Positions 1 to 9,568 of a stretch of DNA of 64,000 nucleotides are shown here, in pieces. Origin of the DNA: Planctomycetota bacterium (GTDB lineage: Bacteria > Planctomycetota > Phycisphaerae > Phycisphaerales > UBA1924); NCBI GenBank assembly GCA_014584315.1, contig JACTNA010000029.1, positions 62,001 through 126,000 of the forward strand, given 5' to 3'. The notes under the pieces were generated by a model. It saw only the letters and a list, made by a program, of their open reading frames with translations, searched no databases and was not told the origin of the DNA. Numbering within the stretch: the stretch's first letter is position 1; every line of letters begins with the position of its first letter. The translations under genes and the position numbers were made by a program.

Positions 1-1
1 C

Positions 2-568
2 ATCTCGGGACCCGTCGCCCGCGCCAGCGGCGTGCGACGCGACCTGCGCAAGGACGAGCCCTACCTCTGCTACGCCGACAACTGGGACGGCCAGGGCGCG
101 CCCGCCGTCAAGTTCAGCGTCCCCATCGCCGAGGAAGGCGACGTCTACGCCCGATTCCTCGTCCGCGTCGAAGAGATCAAGCAGTCCGTCCGCATCATCG
201 ACCAACTCATCGACGACATCCCCGGAGGCCCCGTCAACACCTTCCCCGACGGCAAACTCGTCAAGCCCCCCAAGGCCGACGTCTACGGCTCCATCGAGGG
301 ACTCATCCAGCACTTCGAACTCATCATGACCAACCGCGGCTGGGAGCCGCCGGTCGCCGAGGCCTACGGCGCGAACGAGACCGCCAACGGCGAACTCGGC
401 TATTACGTCGTCTCCGACGGCTCGCCCCGAGCCTGGCGCGCCGCGACCCGCCCGCCCAGTTTCATCAACTACCAGGTCATGGCGATGCTCACCGAAGGCC
501 ACATGCTCGCCGACGTCGTCGCCATCCTCGGCTCGCTCAACATCGTCGCGGCGGAACTCGACAGGTAG
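2..568 (+). CDS. nuoD: NADH-quinone oxidoreductase subunit D, C-terminal part (5' end outside window)
   Basis: This is the last ~188 residues of the 49-kDa subunit D of respiratory complex I, a peripheral-arm subunit that helps form the quinone-binding chamber at the membrane. The frame is open from base 2. Subunit D landmarks follow in order: GPVARASG at the edge, RKDEPY, VRVEEIKQS, GELGYYVVSDG, RPPSFINYQ, EGHMLADVVAILGS and a terminal ELDR. The GTG at 32 is internal to the conserved domain, so it is not a start. No other nuo gene follows, so nuoD is either the last gene of its operon or the complex I genes are dispersed here. The 130 bases after the stop hold no further gene. Confidence 0.93.
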   Translation: MSGPVARASGVRRDLRKDEPYLCYADNWDGQGAPAVKFSVPIAEEGDVYARFLVRVEEIKQSVRIIDQLIDDIPGGPVNTFPDGKLVKPPKADVYGSIEGLIQHFELIMTNRGWEPPVAEAYGANETANGELGYYVVSDGSPRAWRAATRPPSFINYQVMAMLTEGHMLADVVAILGSLNIVAAELDR

Positions 569-702
569 TCGCTGGCGGCGGTTGCCGCCCGCCGACTCGC
601 GATTCCGCTTACCCTCATGGCGCTCCAATAGGGATGACGGTCGCACGCGGCTGCGCGTGCTGATGAACGCTGCTCCTGCCGGAGAGCGGGCAAGAGGAAT
701 CG

Positions 703-2101
703 GTGATGGACTCGGTCGAGCAACTCAAGAAGTGGGTGGCAGCCGGCGAATCGGAACTTCTGGAGTTCAAGCGATCCACTGGAACACGACGCGAAGCGGT
801 GCAGACACTGTGCGCCATGCTCAACACGAGGGGCGGGCGCGTGCTCATCGGCATCGAGCCTTCTGGACGCGTCGTTGGACAGCAGGTCGGCGCGCGCACA
901 CTGGACGAACTCTCCCGGGAAATCGGCGAGATCGAGCCGCCGGCGTTTCCTCACGTGGAGCGGGTGCCGATAGCCGACGATCGCGACGTGCTGGTCATCA
1001 CGGTCCCACAGGGAGCAACGAGACCGTACGTAGTACGTGGAACGGCCTACCGCCGCGTGGGGGCCACGACCGTCACCCTTTCGCGCGATGAGTACAACGC
1101 GATGTTGATGGAGCGACTCCATAGCGAGCGACGTTGGGAGAACGAGACCGCGGACGGGTGGGCAACCGACGATCTGGACGCCGCGGAGATCACACGGACC
1201 ATCGAAGAGGCGATCCGCAGAGGCCGCCAGAACGACCCCGGCACTCGAGATGCCGAGTCGCTCTTGCGGGGGCTCGGTCTCATGCGCGATGGCGGCATCA
1301 CGCGGGCGGCTGCTGTGCTCTTCGGCCGCGATCGGCCGATCGAACGCCGACTTGGTCAGTGCCTGCTCCGCTTCGCCCGATTCCGTGGAACAGACAAGTC
1401 CGAGTTCATTGACAATCGGCAGTTCTACGGCAACGCGTTCCGGCTGCTCGCCCGTGCAGACCGGCTCCTGCGTGAGTATCTGCCCGTTGCCGGCAGAGTC
1501 GTTCCGAGTCTCTTCGAGCGCGCCGATGATCCCCTCTATCCGCCTGTGGCACTGAGAGAGGCATTGGCAAATGCGATCTGTCACCGTGATTACAGCATCG
1601 TGAGGAGGCTCAGTCTCCATCGCGATCTTCGACGACCGGCTCGAGATCACCTCTTCGGGCACCCTGCACTTCGGACTGAGGACCGATGACCTCCTGAGCG
1701 AGCACGAGTCTCTTCCGTGGAATCCGCTCATGGCCGCCGTCTTCTACCGACGAGGGGTCGTCGAACGCTGGGGACGCGGCACGCTCGTCATGGCGGACCT
1801 GGCCCGGCGTGCGGGTCTGCCTCCGCCTGAGTTCGAGGAGACGGCGGGATGCGTCGTGGTGACGTTCCGCCCGAGTCGATACCTCCCGCCGGAACAAGTG
1901 CGAGCCACACTCACAGACCAGCAGCGGGAACTGCTGGCCCTGATCGATGCTCGCGGGCGCATCGCGTTGCGCGACCTGAAGGCCGCGCAAGCCGATCGGG
2001 ATGAGTGGGCGATCAAGAAAGACCTATCCATCCTCAAAGGCCTTGGCCTTCTGGATACTGCCGGGTACGGAAGAGGGGCGTACTGGCTTCGCAGGAGATA
2101 G
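703..2101 (+). pseudogene. AlbA_2 (Schlafen-like) ATP-binding transcriptional regulator, split by a frameshift
   Basis: Two consecutive frames together make one ~465-residue protein of the AlbA_2 / RecG-C-terminal-like ATPase family, usually annotated as a putative DNA-binding regulator. The first frame (703-1689) holds the AlbA_2 domain (ESELLEFKRS, then GGRVLIGIE) and the start of the GHKL-type ATPase (ALANAICHRDYS). After HRDYSI the sense moves to the +2 frame, where GGSVSIAIFDDRLEI, WNPLMAAVFYRRG, ERWGRGT and a winged-helix-like end continue to 2101. Between ATC (1597-1599) and GGA (1604) there are four bases where three are expected, so a single inserted base at 1600-1603 explains the break. 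The first frame otherwise ends at 1689 after ~30 nonsense residues. A sequencing error is a real alternative to a true pseudogene. Confidence 0.8.
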
Positions 2102-2316
2102 GTGGGAGCGGGGTCTCAGGGTGTCGCTCCCATTCCACTCCATTTCACTCCAATTCGTGCTCCAATTCCCCATTCCCCCGGGAAACCTATGGCCCGAAAT
2201 GAGACTCGCTTGGCCCGGCTCCATTTCCCGTGACTTCCGCCTCCCTTCGTCGCTCCACCCTCGGTCGCGGCCTGTAGGCCGTGCGCCGACCACCAGCACG
2301 AACGAAGGAGAGGCCC

Positions 2317-3954
2317 ATGTACGCAGCCCGAACGACCCGCCCCCTGTCCCTCACTCCTTGGGCGACGGCCGCCGCCATCGCCCTTGCCGCTGGCTCTGCC
2401 GCCGCCCAGGACTTCAACGGCGACGGCTTCGCCGACCTGGCCGTCGCCGCCCCGGGCGAGTCCATCGGCGCCGCGACCGGTGCCGGAGCCGTCACGATCA
2501 TCTACGGAGCAGGCCCCGGCATCGGCCTCAGTGCCTTCGCCCCGCTCCCCGCCGTCCAGATCACCCAAGCCACCTTCGGCCTCGACCCCGTCGAGACAGG
2601 CGACAACTTCGGCCTCTCTATGGCCTGGGGCGATTTCAACGCCGACGGCTTCGACGACCTCGCCATCGGCACGCCTAACGAAGGCATCGGTGCCGCCACC
2701 GACGCCGGCATGGTCATCGTCCTCTACGGCTCGCCCACCGGCCTCGCGCCCTTGGGCCCGCCCGTCTTCACCCAGGGGCTCGGTGGCATGCCCGACGCGC
2801 CCGAGACCGGCGACCTCTTCGGATGGTCCCTCGCCACCGGCGACTTCAACGGCGACGGCTTCGACGACCTCGCCATCGGAGCCCCCGGCGAGACCGTCAC
2901 CTTCGCCGACCAGGGCGTCGTCCACCAGGTCTTCGGCTCGCCCGGCGGCCTCATGCCCGCCGGACCCGGCATCCCCATGTTCGTCCAGAGCGCGCTCGGC
3001 GACCCGGACGAGGCCACCGACATGTTCGGCTACTCCCTCGCGTCGGGCGACTTCGACGGCGACGGCTTCGACGACCTCGCCATCGGCGCCCCATTCGAGA
3101 CCGTCGGAGCCAAGGGCGCGTGCGGCATGGTCAACGTCGTCTACGCCGCGCCGGGCTTCGGCCTCGACCCCGCCGCGCCCACCGCACCCGAAGTCTGGAC
3201 GCAGGACTCGCCAGGCGTCCCCCAGGTCGCCAACCCCTTCGACAACTTCGGCATCGCCCTCGCCGTCGGCGACTTCGACGGCAACGGCGCGGACGACCTC
3301 GCCATCGGCGTCCCCTACGAGAGCATCGGCGCGAAGACCAACTGCGGCGCGGTGAACGTCCTCTACGGCGTCCCCATGCCGGGCATCGGCCTCGACGCCT
3401 TCGCCGCCGTCCCCGCCGAACTCTGGCACCAGAACGCCGCCGGCATCCCGGAAGTCAACGACTCCAACGACAACTTCGGCTACGCCCTCGCCGTCGGCGA
3501 CTTCAACGGCGACGGCTTCGACGACCTCGCCGTCGGCGTCCACTTCGAGGACGTCAAGGCCATCAACGACTGCGGCTACGTCAACGTCATCTACGGCGCC
3601 GGCCCCGGCTTCGGCCTCGACGCCGCCGCGCCCGTCCCCGCCCAGGGCTGGCACCAGAACTCACCCGCCGTCCCCAACACCAACGAGGCCGCCGACTACT
3701 TCGGCTGGGCGATCGCCGTCGGGGACTTCGACGGCAACGGCGCGGACGACCTCGCCGTCGGCGCTCGCGGCGAGGACCTCGGTGCCGCGAGCAACTGCGG
3801 CGCGGCCTTCGTCATCTACGGCAACCTCGCCGCGGGCATCGGACTCGACGGCGCGACGCCCGTCCCGAGCCAGACCTGGCACCAGAACTCACCCGGCATC
3901 CCCGACTCCAACGAGAGCGACGACCTCTTCGGCGGCGGACTCGCCGGCGAGTGA
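2317..3954 (+). CDS. Secreted FG-GAP (integrin-alpha-like) repeat protein
   Basis: Predicted 545-residue exported protein. A Sec signal peptide ends near AAGSAAAQ. The rest is about seven FG-GAP repeats, each with an FGxSLAxGDFNGDGFDDLAIG-type core whose DxNxDGxxD loop is a likely calcium site, forming a beta-propeller as in integrin alpha chains. ATG 2317 is chosen because AAGGAGAG lies 5 nt upstream and the signal peptide starts there; a GTG 36 bases upstream is also in frame. The protein stops abruptly in the middle of a repeat (FGGGLAGE), with no GC-dockerin or other sorting domain, unlike the other surface proteins in this window, so the 3' end may have been lost. Ligand and role are unknown; surface adhesion is a family-based guess. 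Confidence 0.85.
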   Translation: MYAARTTRPLSLTPWATAAAIALAAGSAAAQDFNGDGFADLAVAAPGESIGAATGAGAVTIIYGAGPGIGLSAFAPLPAVQITQATFGLDPVETGDNFGLSMAWGDFNADGFDDLAIGTPNEGIGAATDAGMVIVLYGSPTGLAPLGPPVFTQGLGGMPDAPETGDLFGWSLATGDFNGDGFDDLAIGAPGETVTFADQGVVHQVFGSPGGLMPAGPGIPMFVQSALGDPDEATDMFGYSLASGDFDGDGFDDLAIGAPFETVGAKGACGMVNVVYAAPGFGLDPAAPTAPEVWTQDSPGVPQVANPFDNFGIALAVGDFDGNGADDLAIGVPYESIGAKTNCGAVNVLYGVPMPGIGLDAFAAVPAELWHQNAAGIPEVNDSNDNFGYALAVGDFNGDGFDDLAVGVHFEDVKAINDCGYVNVIYGAGPGFGLDAAAPVPAQGWHQNSPAVPNTNEAADYFGWAIAVGDFDGNGADDLAVGARGEDLGAASNCGAAFVIYGNLAAGIGLDGATPVPSQTWHQNSPGIPDSNESDDLFGGGLAGE

Positions 3955-3991
3955 CCCGCCCGCAACAACGCTCGCAACAACGCGACACCAC

Positions 3992-4058
3992 ACGGGGCGG
4001 GGCCTTTCCAGGCCCCGTCTCCTCACTCCTGCGGGGCGGGGCCTTTCCAGGCCCCGTC
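3992..4058. terminator. Tandem identical hairpins between convergent genes
   Basis: Two near-identical 28-base units at 3992-4019 and 4031-4058 each fold into a GGGGCC / GGCCCC stem with a TTTCCA loop. They lie between the convergent FG-GAP and ABC-transporter genes. The stems would work in both directions, but there is no U-tract, so terminator function is inferred. The second copy encodes the last residues of the ABC transporter. Confidence 0.45.
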
Positions 4059-5885
4059 GTTCCCACCGCCCAACTGGTGCCGCACGAGTTGCGTGTAGGT
4101 CTCGCACCGCCCCATCAACTCGCCGTGCGTGCCCTCATCCACGACCCTCCCCGCGTCCAGCACCACGATCCGGTCGGCGTTGAGCACGGTGCTCAGCCGG
4201 TGGGCCACGATCAGGCAGGTGCGGCCGCCGTGAAACTCCGCGATCGCCTCCGCGATGCGGGCCTCGCTCTCCGCGTCGATCATGCTCGTCGCTTCGTCGA
4301 GGATCAGGATCGCCGGGTCGCGCAGGATCGCCCGCGCGATCGCCAGCCGCTGCCGCTGCCCCCCCGACAACGACAGTCCCTGCTCCGCGAGCTCGGTGTC
4401 GTAGCCGTCGGGGAGTTGGCGGATGAACTCGTCGGCGCGGGCCTTGCGCGCGGCCTGCTCCACGCGCTCGCGCGTCACGCCCTCCGCGCCGTACGCGATG
4501 TTCGCCGCGACCGTCCCCCGGAACAGCACGACCTCCTGCGTCACCACCCCGATCTGCCTGCGAAGACTCCGCACGCCGAACTCGCGGATGTCGCGCCCGT
4601 CGATCAGCACGCGACCCGCGTCCGGATCGAACAGACGCGGCACGAGCGAGAGCAGCGTGGTCTTCCCCGACCCGTTCGGCCCGACGAACGCCACCCGCTC
4701 GCCGAACGGGATGCGCAGGTCGATCCCGCGCAGCGCCGGCTCGTCCGCGCCGGGGTACACGAACGACACGCCCTCGAACGCGATCGACTCCCGATGCCTC
4801 GGCAGGCGCGGCAGGCGGCTGTCGTGCCCCGGCTCGGGCGCGGCGTCAAGAAGTTCGGCCAGCCGCTGGGCCGCCGGGGCGGAACTCTGGATGTCGTTCA
4901 CCAGGCCCGTCAGCGGCTTGAGCGACGCCCCGGCCGCCCCCAGCGCGATCAGCGCCGTGATGAACCGCGACGGGTCGAGTTGCCCGTCGATGATCGCCTT
5001 GGCCGCGATGAGCGCGAGGAACCCCAGCACCACGATCGACACGACCTCGACGAGCGGGCTGGCCAGCGCCCGCGCCGTCCGCACGCGCAGCATCTCCCGC
5101 ATCACACGCTTGTTGATGCGGTGGAACCGCCCCGCCTCGTAGCGCTCGGTCGTGTGGACCTTCACCACCCGCAGCCCCTGCAGCGCCTCGCTCGCGGCCC
5201 CGTACAGCCCCGCCTGCGAACGCAGCGCCTCGCGCGAGGCGCGCCGGATGCGCTTGCCCAGCCGACGGATGATCGTGTAGAGCACCGGCGCCACCGCCAC
5301 CGACACCAGCCCCAGCCGCCAGTCCGCGATGAAGGCCGCCGCAAGCCCCGCGATCCCCTTCGTCACCTGCGCCACCGCGCGCGAGAGCAGCGCGGTCAGC
5401 CCCGCGCCCAGCGCGGCCGTGTCGTTCACGATCCGGCTCACGATGTCGCTCGCCCCCCCCGCCACCACCCGCTTCAGCGGCAGCCGCAACACGCGGTGGA
5501 AGGCGTCGCGCCGCACCCTCGTCACCGTCCGCTGCACCACGGCGAGCGAGAAGTACGAGTGCAGAAAGTTCGCCGCCCCGCCCAGCAGCGTCAGCACGCC
5601 CAGGCACGCGATGATGATGAGCACGGTCTTGAACCGGTCGTCGGTGAGCGAGGCGACGAAGGCCTCGGACATCCGCAGCGCGCCGGGCATCCACGGCTCC
5701 TCGTTGGCCCGCGCCGCCATCGTGCGGAGCGTGTGCCCGTCCTCGAGAATGTTGCGCAGCACCGGGATGATGCCCACCAGCCCCGCGCCCAGCCCTCCCG
5801 CCGAGAGCACGGCGAAGAGCAGCGAGAGCGCGACCATGCCGCGGTAGCGCAGGGATTGTCTGGCGAAGCGCCGGAAGTCGCGCAT
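4023..5885 (-). CDS. ABC exporter with fused membrane and ATPase domains (MsbA-like)
   Basis: A 620-residue half-transporter. The N-terminal ~330 residues form the six-helix type I exporter membrane domain. The C-terminal nucleotide-binding domain has a Walker A (GPNGSGKTT), Q-loop (GVVTQE), signature (LSGGQRQRLAIARA), Walker B (ILILDEATS) and H-loop (IVAHRLST). This is the architecture of MsbA and of lipid, peptide or drug exporters; the substrate cannot be read from sequence. ATG 5885 begins the natural cytosolic segment MRDFRRFARQS. The reading frame continues upstream but only through unlikely sequence. The last residues are encoded inside the second of two tandem hairpins. The next genes are glycosyltransferases, so export of a glycolipid is plausible but unproven. 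Confidence 0.88.
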   Translation of the reverse strand: MRDFRRFARQSLRYRGMVALSLLFAVLSAGGLGAGLVGIIPVLRNILEDGHTLRTMAARANEEPWMPGALRMSEAFVASLTDDRFKTVLIIIACLGVLTLLGGAANFLHSYFSLAVVQRTVTRVRRDAFHRVLRLPLKRVVAGGASDIVSRIVNDTAALGAGLTALLSRAVAQVTKGIAGLAAAFIADWRLGLVSVAVAPVLYTIIRRLGKRIRRASREALRSQAGLYGAASEALQGLRVVKVHTTERYEAGRFHRINKRVMREMLRVRTARALASPLVEVVSIVVLGFLALIAAKAIIDGQLDPSRFITALIALGAAGASLKPLTGLVNDIQSSAPAAQRLAELLDAAPEPGHDSRLPRLPRHRESIAFEGVSFVYPGADEPALRGIDLRIPFGERVAFVGPNGSGKTTLLSLVPRLFDPDAGRVLIDGRDIREFGVRSLRRQIGVVTQEVVLFRGTVAANIAYGAEGVTRERVEQAARKARADEFIRQLPDGYDTELAEQGLSLSGGQRQRLAIARAILRDPAILILDEATSMIDAESEARIAEAIAEFHGGRTCLIVAHRLSTVLNADRIVVLDAGRVVDEGTHGELMGRCETYTQLVRHQLGGGNDGAWKGPAPQE

Positions 5886-6000
5886 GAGCGCTGAGTATGG
5901 CACCCCGCCACGCTCCGGGCCAGTCGGGGCGTTGGTCGGGTCCTGTCGGTGTGGATAGGCTGGGCCACCCGCGCGGTACCCCGAGCGGGCGGAGCCGGCC

Positions 6001-7092
6001 ATGGGCGCGCCGAGCGTCACCTTCGTCATCCCCTGCTTCAACCACGGCGAGTTCGTCGCAGAGGCCGTCGCCTCCGCCCTCGACCAGCACGACGCCGACA
6101 CCCGTGCCGTCGTTGTCAACGACGGCTCGGACGACGGCGCCACCCCCGCCGCCTGCGACGCGCTCCTCCAACGATTCGGGCGCGACCGCCTCCGCGTCGT
6201 CCATCAGCCAAACCGCGGCCTGCCCGCCGCCCGCAACGCCGGCGCGCGCGGCGCGACGACCGAGTACCTCGTCTTCCTCGACGCCGACGACTGGGTCGAG
6301 CCGACCTTCGTCCGCACCCTCGCCGATGCGCTCGACGCCGAACGCGCCGCCGGACGCGACGACGCCGCCCACGCCTACTGCCAGGAGCGGCTCGTCGGCC
6401 TCGGCGAGGGCACTTGGCGCGTCCCCGAGTGGGACCCGCTCCTCCTGCTCATCACCAACCTGCACCCGGTCACATGCCTCGTGCGCCGCGACCGCTTCGA
6501 GGCCGTCGGCGGATTCGACGAGACCATGACCCGCGGCTACGAGGATTGGGAACTCTGGGTGCGCATGTCCGCGCGCGGGTGGCGCGGCGTGCGCGTGCCC
6601 GAGCCGCTCTTCGTCTGGCGACGCCACTCCAACTCGACGATGATCTTCGACGCCGTCGCCCGGCACGACGAGTTGTACGCGAACATCATCGACCGCAACC
6701 GCGACCACTACGAGAGGCACATGCCGGCCATCGTCGCTCGCTCCAACTCCATGCTGCGGAAGTTCGACTGCAACTGGCTGGACGAATCGGGCCTGCCCAT
6801 CCCGCTCATGCACCTGCGCGAGGCGTGGGCCGCGCTGGGGCCGGCGCAGGCGGCCGCGGCCGAGGCGCAGGCCCGCGCCGCCGCCCTCGAAGCCCAGGCC
6901 GCCGCGCTGCGCAACGAACTGCATCAGGCCCGCGAGAGCCTCGCTCGCCTCGAGTCGATGGCGACCGTCCGCGTCAACCGCGCCATGCACCGCTCGATCG
7001 ACGCGATGCCGGGGCCGATCGCGGGCGGTGTGCGCTGGATGCTGCGCTCCGCCAAGAGGCTGCTCCCGCGACGAGACGAGCCGCGACCGTGA
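6001..7092 (+). CDS. Glycosyltransferase family 2
   Basis: A 363-residue GT-A fold transferase. The N-terminal GT2 domain begins FVIPCFNHGEFV, with the nucleotide-sugar aspartate in VVNDGSDDGA, the DADDW metal-binding motif near residue 95 and a C-terminal acceptor region with GYEDWELWVR. The last ~90 residues are an alanine-rich coiled coil followed by a basic tail ending in RPLLPRRDEPRP-like sequence. It likely adds a sugar to a surface glycan in the cytoplasm; donor and acceptor are unknown. A -10-like TAGGCT at 5956-5961 leaves a ~35-base leader with only a weak CGGAG before the ATG. It is followed after 79 bases by a second, larger glycosyltransferase on the same strand. Confidence 0.88.
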   Translation: MGAPSVTFVIPCFNHGEFVAEAVASALDQHDADTRAVVVNDGSDDGATPAACDALLQRFGRDRLRVVHQPNRGLPAARNAGARGATTEYLVFLDADDWVEPTFVRTLADALDAERAAGRDDAAHAYCQERLVGLGEGTWRVPEWDPLLLLITNLHPVTCLVRRDRFEAVGGFDETMTRGYEDWELWVRMSARGWRGVRVPEPLFVWRRHSNSTMIFDAVARHDELYANIIDRNRDHYERHMPAIVARSNSMLRKFDCNWLDESGLPIPLMHLREAWAALGPAQAAAAEAQARAAALEAQAAALRNELHQARESLARLESMATVRVNRAMHRSIDAMPGPIAGGVRWMLRSAKRLLPRRDEPRP

Positions 7093-7160
7093 GGGGGCGG
7101 TTGCCTCGGATGGGGCGCGCACACGCGCCCCCTCGCGGGCGCCGCAGGTCGGAGCGAACC

Positions 7161-7166
7161 TACACT
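7161..7166 (+). promoter_or_regulatory. -10-like hexamer placing transcription start at the GTG of the double glycosyltransferase
   Basis: TACACT ends 5 nt before GTG 7172, and no Shine-Dalgarno sequence lies within 15 nt. The same spacing recurs before at least seven other genes here, and it decides the start of this gene in favour of the GTG. Confidence 0.45.
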
Positions 7167-7171
7167 CGCCC

Positions 7172-9568
7172 GTGGATCCGGGCCTCGCCAGCACGCCGCG
7201 CGCAGCGCCGCTCGACCGTCCCGTCGCGGTCGATGCGCGGGCGTCGCGGACGCGCACCGTCCGTGTCGCGACGATCGTGCCCTGCTTCGACCGGCCCGCC
7301 GATCTCGCGCTCGTCCTGCGCGACCTCGCCCGCTGCGAGAACCAACACGAGCGCGAGGGGGGGGTGCGGTCCATCGACCTGCGCGTGCTCGTCGTGGACA
7401 ACGCCTCGCGCGAACCGCTCGAACGCGCGGGTGCGCCCGGTGATCTGCGCGTCGAGTGGGTGCGGCTGGCCTCGAACACCGGCGGCAGCGGCGGGTACAA
7501 CGCCGGCATGGCCGCCGCGTTGAACGAGCGGTCCGACCACACGCCGGACTACCTCTGGCTCGTGGACAGCGACGCCCGCGTCGAGCCGGACACGCTCGGC
7601 GCGCTCGTCGACGCGATGGAGCGCGACGACGGCCTCATCATCGCGGGCTCGGCCATCGCCGACCCCGACACGGGCGAAGTCTTCGAGATCGGCGGACGCG
7701 TCTGCCGACGCACAGGCTCGCTTATCCCCGCGCTCGCGTCGCTCCCCGACGATCCGACCGACGTCGTGCCGTGCGACTACGTCGCGTCGTGCTGCGCCCT
7801 GGTGCGCGCCTCGGCCGCCCGCGAGGGCCTGATGCCCCGCGTCTTCCTCAACGCCGACGACGCCGAGTGGTGCATCCGCCTCGCCCGCGCGACAGGAGGT
7901 CGCGTCGCCGCCGTTCCCGCCGCCCGCGCCCTGCACCCGCGCTTCGACCGATTCCCGCTCGGCCAGCGGTCCTACTCGGCCCGCAACGCCCTCGGCCCGA
8001 TCGCCGCGCTCGGCCTCGGACCGGTCGTCCGCCTGCGCCGCGCCCTCATCGAAACCGCCCGCGCGGTGAACCAGGAACTCATGGCCCGCCCCGACCTTGC
8101 CCGCCTGCACCTGGCCGGCCTGCGCGACGCGGCGCGGGGGCGAACCACGGGACCGATGCCCGCCGACACACCCCCCCCCGAGCCGTTGCGCCCTTGGAGC
8201 GACCTGCCCGGCGCGCTCGCCGACGCCGCCCGCGCCCTGCGCACCCGGCGATGCACCCTCTCGCTGCCCGGCGACCTCGGCCCGGCGACCGCCCGTGCCG
8301 TCATCCGCGAGACCAGGGCCGCGGGCTTCACCCCCGTGCGAACCACCACGCGCAACCAGCGCACGGAGCGGGCGCGCACCGGCGTCGGCGCGTTCCTCCG
8401 GCGCGCGCTCCTCGGCCCGCCCGTCGATCTGGCGGTCGTGCCCGCCAAGGGTCGGCCGGTCGATTGGCTCGCGGGACGGGCGATCCTGGCCGTCACGCCC
8501 GCCGGGTTCGCCCTCCGCCGCGCGCGGCGCGTCCCAACGCTCGCCCGCGCCGCCGCCACGGCCCTCCGCGGCTGCGCCCTCGCCGCCCGCCTGGGCGTTC
8601 GGCCGCCGACGCCCGTCGGCCTCACGCCCCCCGCCGCCGTACGAGCCTTCACGCCGTACGAGCCGCGCCGATCGGGCCGGGCCGGCCTCTCGCTCTCGGT
8701 CGTCGTCCTCAGTTTCAACCGCCGCGATGCGCTGCTCGAGACGCTCCGCCGCCTGCGCGCAGGCCGCGCGACGCGCGACGCCGAGGTCATCGTCGCCGAC
8801 AACGCCTCCTCCGACGGCACGCCCGACGCCGTCCGCGAAAACGCGCCCTGGGCACGCCTGGTCGAGATGCAGACGAACGAAGCCATCGCCGGCTTCAACC
8901 GCGGCGCGGACGCGGCCCGCGGCGACGCCCTGCTCATCCTCGACGACGACGCCCGCCCCGACGACGACGCCCTCGCCCAGGCCCTCGACCTCCTCGCACG
9001 CCGCCCGAACCTCTCGGCCGTCACCTTTCTGCCGGTCCACCCGGCGACCGGCGCGTGCGAGTGGCCCTTCGCCGAGCGCCTCGACGCCCCGCGCGACGAC
9101 TGGCCCGTCTTGGGCTGCTGCAACCTCGTGCGCACCGCCGCGTGGCGCGCCCTCGCCGGCTACGACGAGACCTTCCGCCTCTACCGCAACGACGTGGACC
9201 TCGCCATGCGCCTGCTCGCCGCGGGGGGGGGCGTCCACGTCAACCCCGCCTGGCGCTGCGAGCACGACTCGCCCGCCGCCGCCCGCAAGAGCGACCGCTG
9301 GTTCCGAACCGCCACGCGGAACTGGGTCTGGCTCGCCCGGCGCCACGGGCGCGGCCCGTGGAAACCGCTCGGCCTCGCCCTCGGATGCCTCTGGGCGCAA
9401 CGCCTCGCGGGCGCACGCCCCCGCTCCCACGCGGCCGCCCTGCGCGGCGCACTCGACGGCCTGAAGCAACCTCCCGCGCCACTCCCCGCCTGGCTCGCCC
9501 CGGACGGACGCGCCTGGGAGCGGTTCATCCGCCTTCACCTGTCGGTGCGCCGCCGCCGCGCGCCATGA
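7172..9568 (+). CDS. Two-module family 2 glycosyltransferase
   Basis: Predicted 798-residue protein with two GT2 catalytic modules. Module 1 (about residues 28-300) has VATIVPCFDRP, VVDNAS, GGSGGYNAG and the LVDSDARV metal site, resembling the GlfT2-like group that acts on long galactofuranose-type chains. Module 2 (about 505-760) has SVVVLSFNRRD, VADNASSDGT, LILDDDARP and a YRNDVDLAMRL acceptor segment. A ~200-residue linker joins them. Such tandem enzymes often add alternating sugars to one polymer. GTG 7172 is chosen because a TACACT hexamer sits 5 nt before it and the product begins just ahead of module 1; a start at 7028 would run 65 bases into the previous gene. The 3' end overlaps the convergent YkgJ-family gene by 44 bases. 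Confidence 0.82.
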   Translation: MDPGLASTPRAAPLDRPVAVDARASRTRTVRVATIVPCFDRPADLALVLRDLARCENQHEREGGVRSIDLRVLVVDNASREPLERAGAPGDLRVEWVRLASNTGGSGGYNAGMAAALNERSDHTPDYLWLVDSDARVEPDTLGALVDAMERDDGLIIAGSAIADPDTGEVFEIGGRVCRRTGSLIPALASLPDDPTDVVPCDYVASCCALVRASAAREGLMPRVFLNADDAEWCIRLARATGGRVAAVPAARALHPRFDRFPLGQRSYSARNALGPIAALGLGPVVRLRRALIETARAVNQELMARPDLARLHLAGLRDAARGRTTGPMPADTPPPEPLRPWSDLPGALADAARALRTRRCTLSLPGDLGPATARAVIRETRAAGFTPVRTTTRNQRTERARTGVGAFLRRALLGPPVDLAVVPAKGRPVDWLAGRAILAVTPAGFALRRARRVPTLARAAATALRGCALAARLGVRPPTPVGLTPPAAVRAFTPYEPRRSGRAGLSLSVVVLSFNRRDALLETLRRLRAGRATRDAEVIVADNASSDGTPDAVRENAPWARLVEMQTNEAIAGFNRGADAARGDALLILDDDARPDDDALAQALDLLARRPNLSAVTFLPVHPATGACEWPFAERLDAPRDDWPVLGCCNLVRTAAWRALAGYDETFRLYRNDVDLAMRLLAAGGGVHVNPAWRCEHDSPAAARKSDRWFRTATRNWVWLARRHGRGPWKPLGLALGCLWAQRLAGARPRSHAAALRGALDGLKQPPAPLPAWLAPDGRAWERFIRLHLSVRRRRAP

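Noticed and set aside
469..1731. Long minus-strand open frames across the regulator and many other genes
   Set aside because: High-GC codon use leaves antisense frames open; their products are Arg/Pro/Ala-rich, lack motifs and lie opposite well-supported genes.
7028..7171. Upstream start for the double glycosyltransferase
   Set aside because: It would overlap the previous gene by 65 bases and encode a Cys/Arg-rich lead with no family match; the GTG at 7172 has a well-placed -10 hexamer.
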